From positions 1 through 21,303 of IMG/VR virus record IMGVR_UViG_3300035145_004043: DNA of 21,303 bases. One strand, given 5' to 3'. The DNA comes from a virus. Each line of letters begins with the position of its first letter. Within the stretch, counting starts at the first letter, position 1. The translations under genes and the position numbers were made by a program. Below the pieces are notes generated by a model. The model was not told where the DNA came from, searched no databases, and saw nothing but the letters and a program-made list of their open reading frames with translations. Shown here in pieces: positions 20,169 to 21,303 of this stretch.

Positions 20169-20795
20169 ATGGAATTTATAAATTACGATACCGAGAAATA
20201 CAATTTTAGAAAAATAATTGAAGATATTTTAGAAACAGATAATCTAGAAAAAATTCATTTAAAACAAAGTTACGAATTATTTGTTAAAGGTACTGATCAA
20301 TCAACAGTATGGCATAGAAGATACTATGATAACTTAGATAAATTTTTACCTTTATATAATGAATTTATTAATGAAGTTGTAAAACCAACATTTGGTGAGG
20401 ATGTAGTGTACCAAAAAATACCTACATTTAGAACTCAATTAGTAAATAATTTAGGTGTATTCGAATTTCATAGGGATAGAGATTATTCCCATAATGAAGA
20501 AGAAAGAAACTTTTTCTTACCATTTACGGATGCTTATTCAACAAATACAATTTGGGTTGAATCTGAAGAAGATAAAGCAGATTATTCACCTATGAATACC
20601 CTTTATGGTCAAGTAGTAAAATGGAATGGTAATAGCTTAATGCATGGAAATAAACAAAATAATACTCTTAATACTAGAGTAAGTGTTGATTTCAGATGTA
20701 TTCCTTTATCAAAATATAGTGAAGAAGAAGGTGCAGCCGCTATATATTCAAAAATGAAGTTTAAAGTTGGAGATTATTACGAAGTAACAAAATGA
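20169..20795 (+). CDS. Fe(II)/2-oxoglutarate-dependent oxygenase-like, StrG-type
   Basis: The 208-residue protein holds the double-stranded beta-helix metal triad: H101-R-D103 in F-E-F-H-R-D, then S-L-M-H159-G, with R170 (N-T-R-V-S-V-D-F-R) placed to bind 2-oxoglutarate. Between them are N-F-F-L-P-F-T near 114 and N-T-I-W-V-E-S near 126, a pattern I associate with the StrG-like family near streptomycin and other sugar pathways. Such enzymes hydroxylate or otherwise oxidise a substrate in the cytoplasm. Lying between the RfbH-like enzyme and an RmlD-like reductase, its substrate may be a sugar or a sugar-modified product; that is inference. It starts one base after the upstream stop and overlaps the next gene (ATGA). 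Confidence 0.8.
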   Translation: MEFINYDTEKYNFRKIIEDILETDNLEKIHLKQSYELFVKGTDQSTVWHRRYYDNLDKFLPLYNEFINEVVKPTFGEDVVYQKIPTFRTQLVNNLGVFEFHRDRDYSHNEEERNFFLPFTDAYSTNTIWVESEEDKADYSPMNTLYGQVVKWNGNSLMHGNKQNNTLNTRVSVDFRCIPLSKYSEEEGAAAIYSKMKFKVGDYYEVTK

Positions 20796-21303
20796 AAGTA
20801 TTAGTACTTGGAGATGGGCTATTAGGAAAAGAAATTGTAAATCAAACTAAGTGGGATATAGCTTCAAGAAAATTAGGTAACTTACCTGATCTAGATGATT
20901 ATGGTGGGTTAGCTAATTTAATCTACAAGTACGATATAGTAGTAAATTGTATTGCTCATACAGATACTTATTCAACTGAAAAAAAACCTCACTATGATAT
21001 AAATTTCAAATTTGTAGCATTATTAAGTGATGTTTGTGAAGATGAAGATGTTAAATTAGTTCATATATCTACTGAGTTTGTTTATGCTAATAATAAAGGA
21101 TTACCTACTGAAGAAGATATTCCCATCCCAGGGAATACTTGGTATGGGCTTACAAAATTATTAGCAGATGAATATATTCAGTTATGTAATAATAATCATC
21201 TAATTTGTAGAGAATTACATAAACCAAATCCATTCCCATATTCAGAAGTATGGGATGTTTATACTTCAGGAGATACAGTAAATAAGATAGCAACATTAAT
21301 TAT
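20792..21303 (+). CDS. RmlD-like NAD(P)-dependent sugar reductase/epimerase, 3' end outside the window
   Basis: The frame starts at the ATG overlapping the oxygenase stop and is still open at the last base (170 codons seen). The product begins with the nucleotide-binding loop V-L-G7-D-G9-L-L-G12, then V-N-C-I-A-H-T-D near 52, V-H-I-S-T94-E-F-V-Y-A and Y118-G-L-T-K122: the S/T, Y-x3-K catalytic set of extended short-chain dehydrogenases. This combination, with the short cofactor loop, resembles dTDP-4-dehydrorhamnose reductase (RmlD). It would reduce a 4-keto sugar nucleotide, a natural partner for the RfbH-like enzyme in the same operon. The missing C-terminal part would hold the sugar-binding region, so the exact substrate is open. 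Confidence 0.84.
   Translation, partial: MKVLVLGDGLLGKEIVNQTKWDIASRKLGNLPDLDDYGGLANLIYKYDIVVNCIAHTDTYSTEKKPHYDINFKFVALLSDVCEDEDVKLVHISTEFVYANNKGLPTEEDIPIPGNTWYGLTKLLADEYIQLCNNNHLICRELHKPNPFPYSEVWDVYTSGDTVNKIATLI

Noticed and set aside
1-21303. Stop codon reassignment (TGA or TAG read through)
   Set aside because: TGA closes several genes at expected lengths (for example gp43A and the DUF6165-like gene) and TAG closes QueE, the 95-residue gene and the nuclease.

Overview
This window looks like part of a T4-like (Straboviridae-type or marine T4-superfamily) myovirus genome. It is very AT-rich, every gene lies on the + strand, and genes are packed end to end, many with 1-29 nt overlaps. It carries the T4-type replisome set: family B DNA polymerase gp43, sliding clamp gp45, clamp loader gp44 and gp62. 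TAA stops dominate, TGA is a normal stop, and a few genes start with GTG or TTG. Most start codons follow an A/T-rich leader with no Shine-Dalgarno sequence. That would suit a Bacteroidota host, but it does not exclude other low-GC marine hosts; the host call is weak. No photosynthesis genes, integrase, tRNA, rRNA or CRISPR were seen. No gene-free stretch exceeds about 95 bases.

Layout. (1) 1-3255 is a nucleotide and redox block: the end of a thioredoxin, then QueD, QueE, a 44-residue hidden ORF, FolE (GTP cyclohydrolase I), a phosphoribosyltransferase and a MazG-like pyrophosphohydrolase. FolE, QueD and QueE are the first three enzymes from GTP towards preQ0, the precursor of 7-deazaguanine bases that some phages put in their DNA. 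(2) 3255-7457 is a DNA polymerase encoded as two genes, split between motif B and motif C. About 1.54 kb of cargo sits between them: a sugar-isomerase-type cupin, an 88-residue unknown, a SAM methyltransferase and a DUF6165-like protein. (3) 7481-12916 is the clamp and clamp-loader block in the T4 order 45-44-62, interrupted by a protein-folding module (hsp20, a small unknown, groES, groEL). (4) 12913-14786 holds a small unknown, an Nmad1/DUF1599-like protein, an iron-sulfur PD-(D/E)XK exonuclease and a ribbon-helix-helix-like small protein. (5) 14800-21303 is a glycan block: two GT-B glycosyltransferases, two small unknowns, a GT-A glycosyltransferase, an RfbH-like PLP enzyme, a 2-oxoglutarate oxygenase and the start of an RmlD-like reductase.

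How it fits together. Regions 2-4 make the replication machine and help fold phage proteins. Region 1, with the Nmad1-like gene, probably feeds nucleotide pools and perhaps a 7-deazaguanine DNA modification. Region 5 and the cargo in the split polymerase look like sugar chemistry for modifying the virion, the DNA or the host surface.

Strongest points for a second look: the split polymerase with sugar-type cargo; the chaperone module inside the replisome operon; an identical 10-base intergenic motif (TTCGTATATT) before gp45, the groES leader gene and the gp44 leader gene; and three biosynthetic enzymes with altered active-site or cofactor-binding residues.
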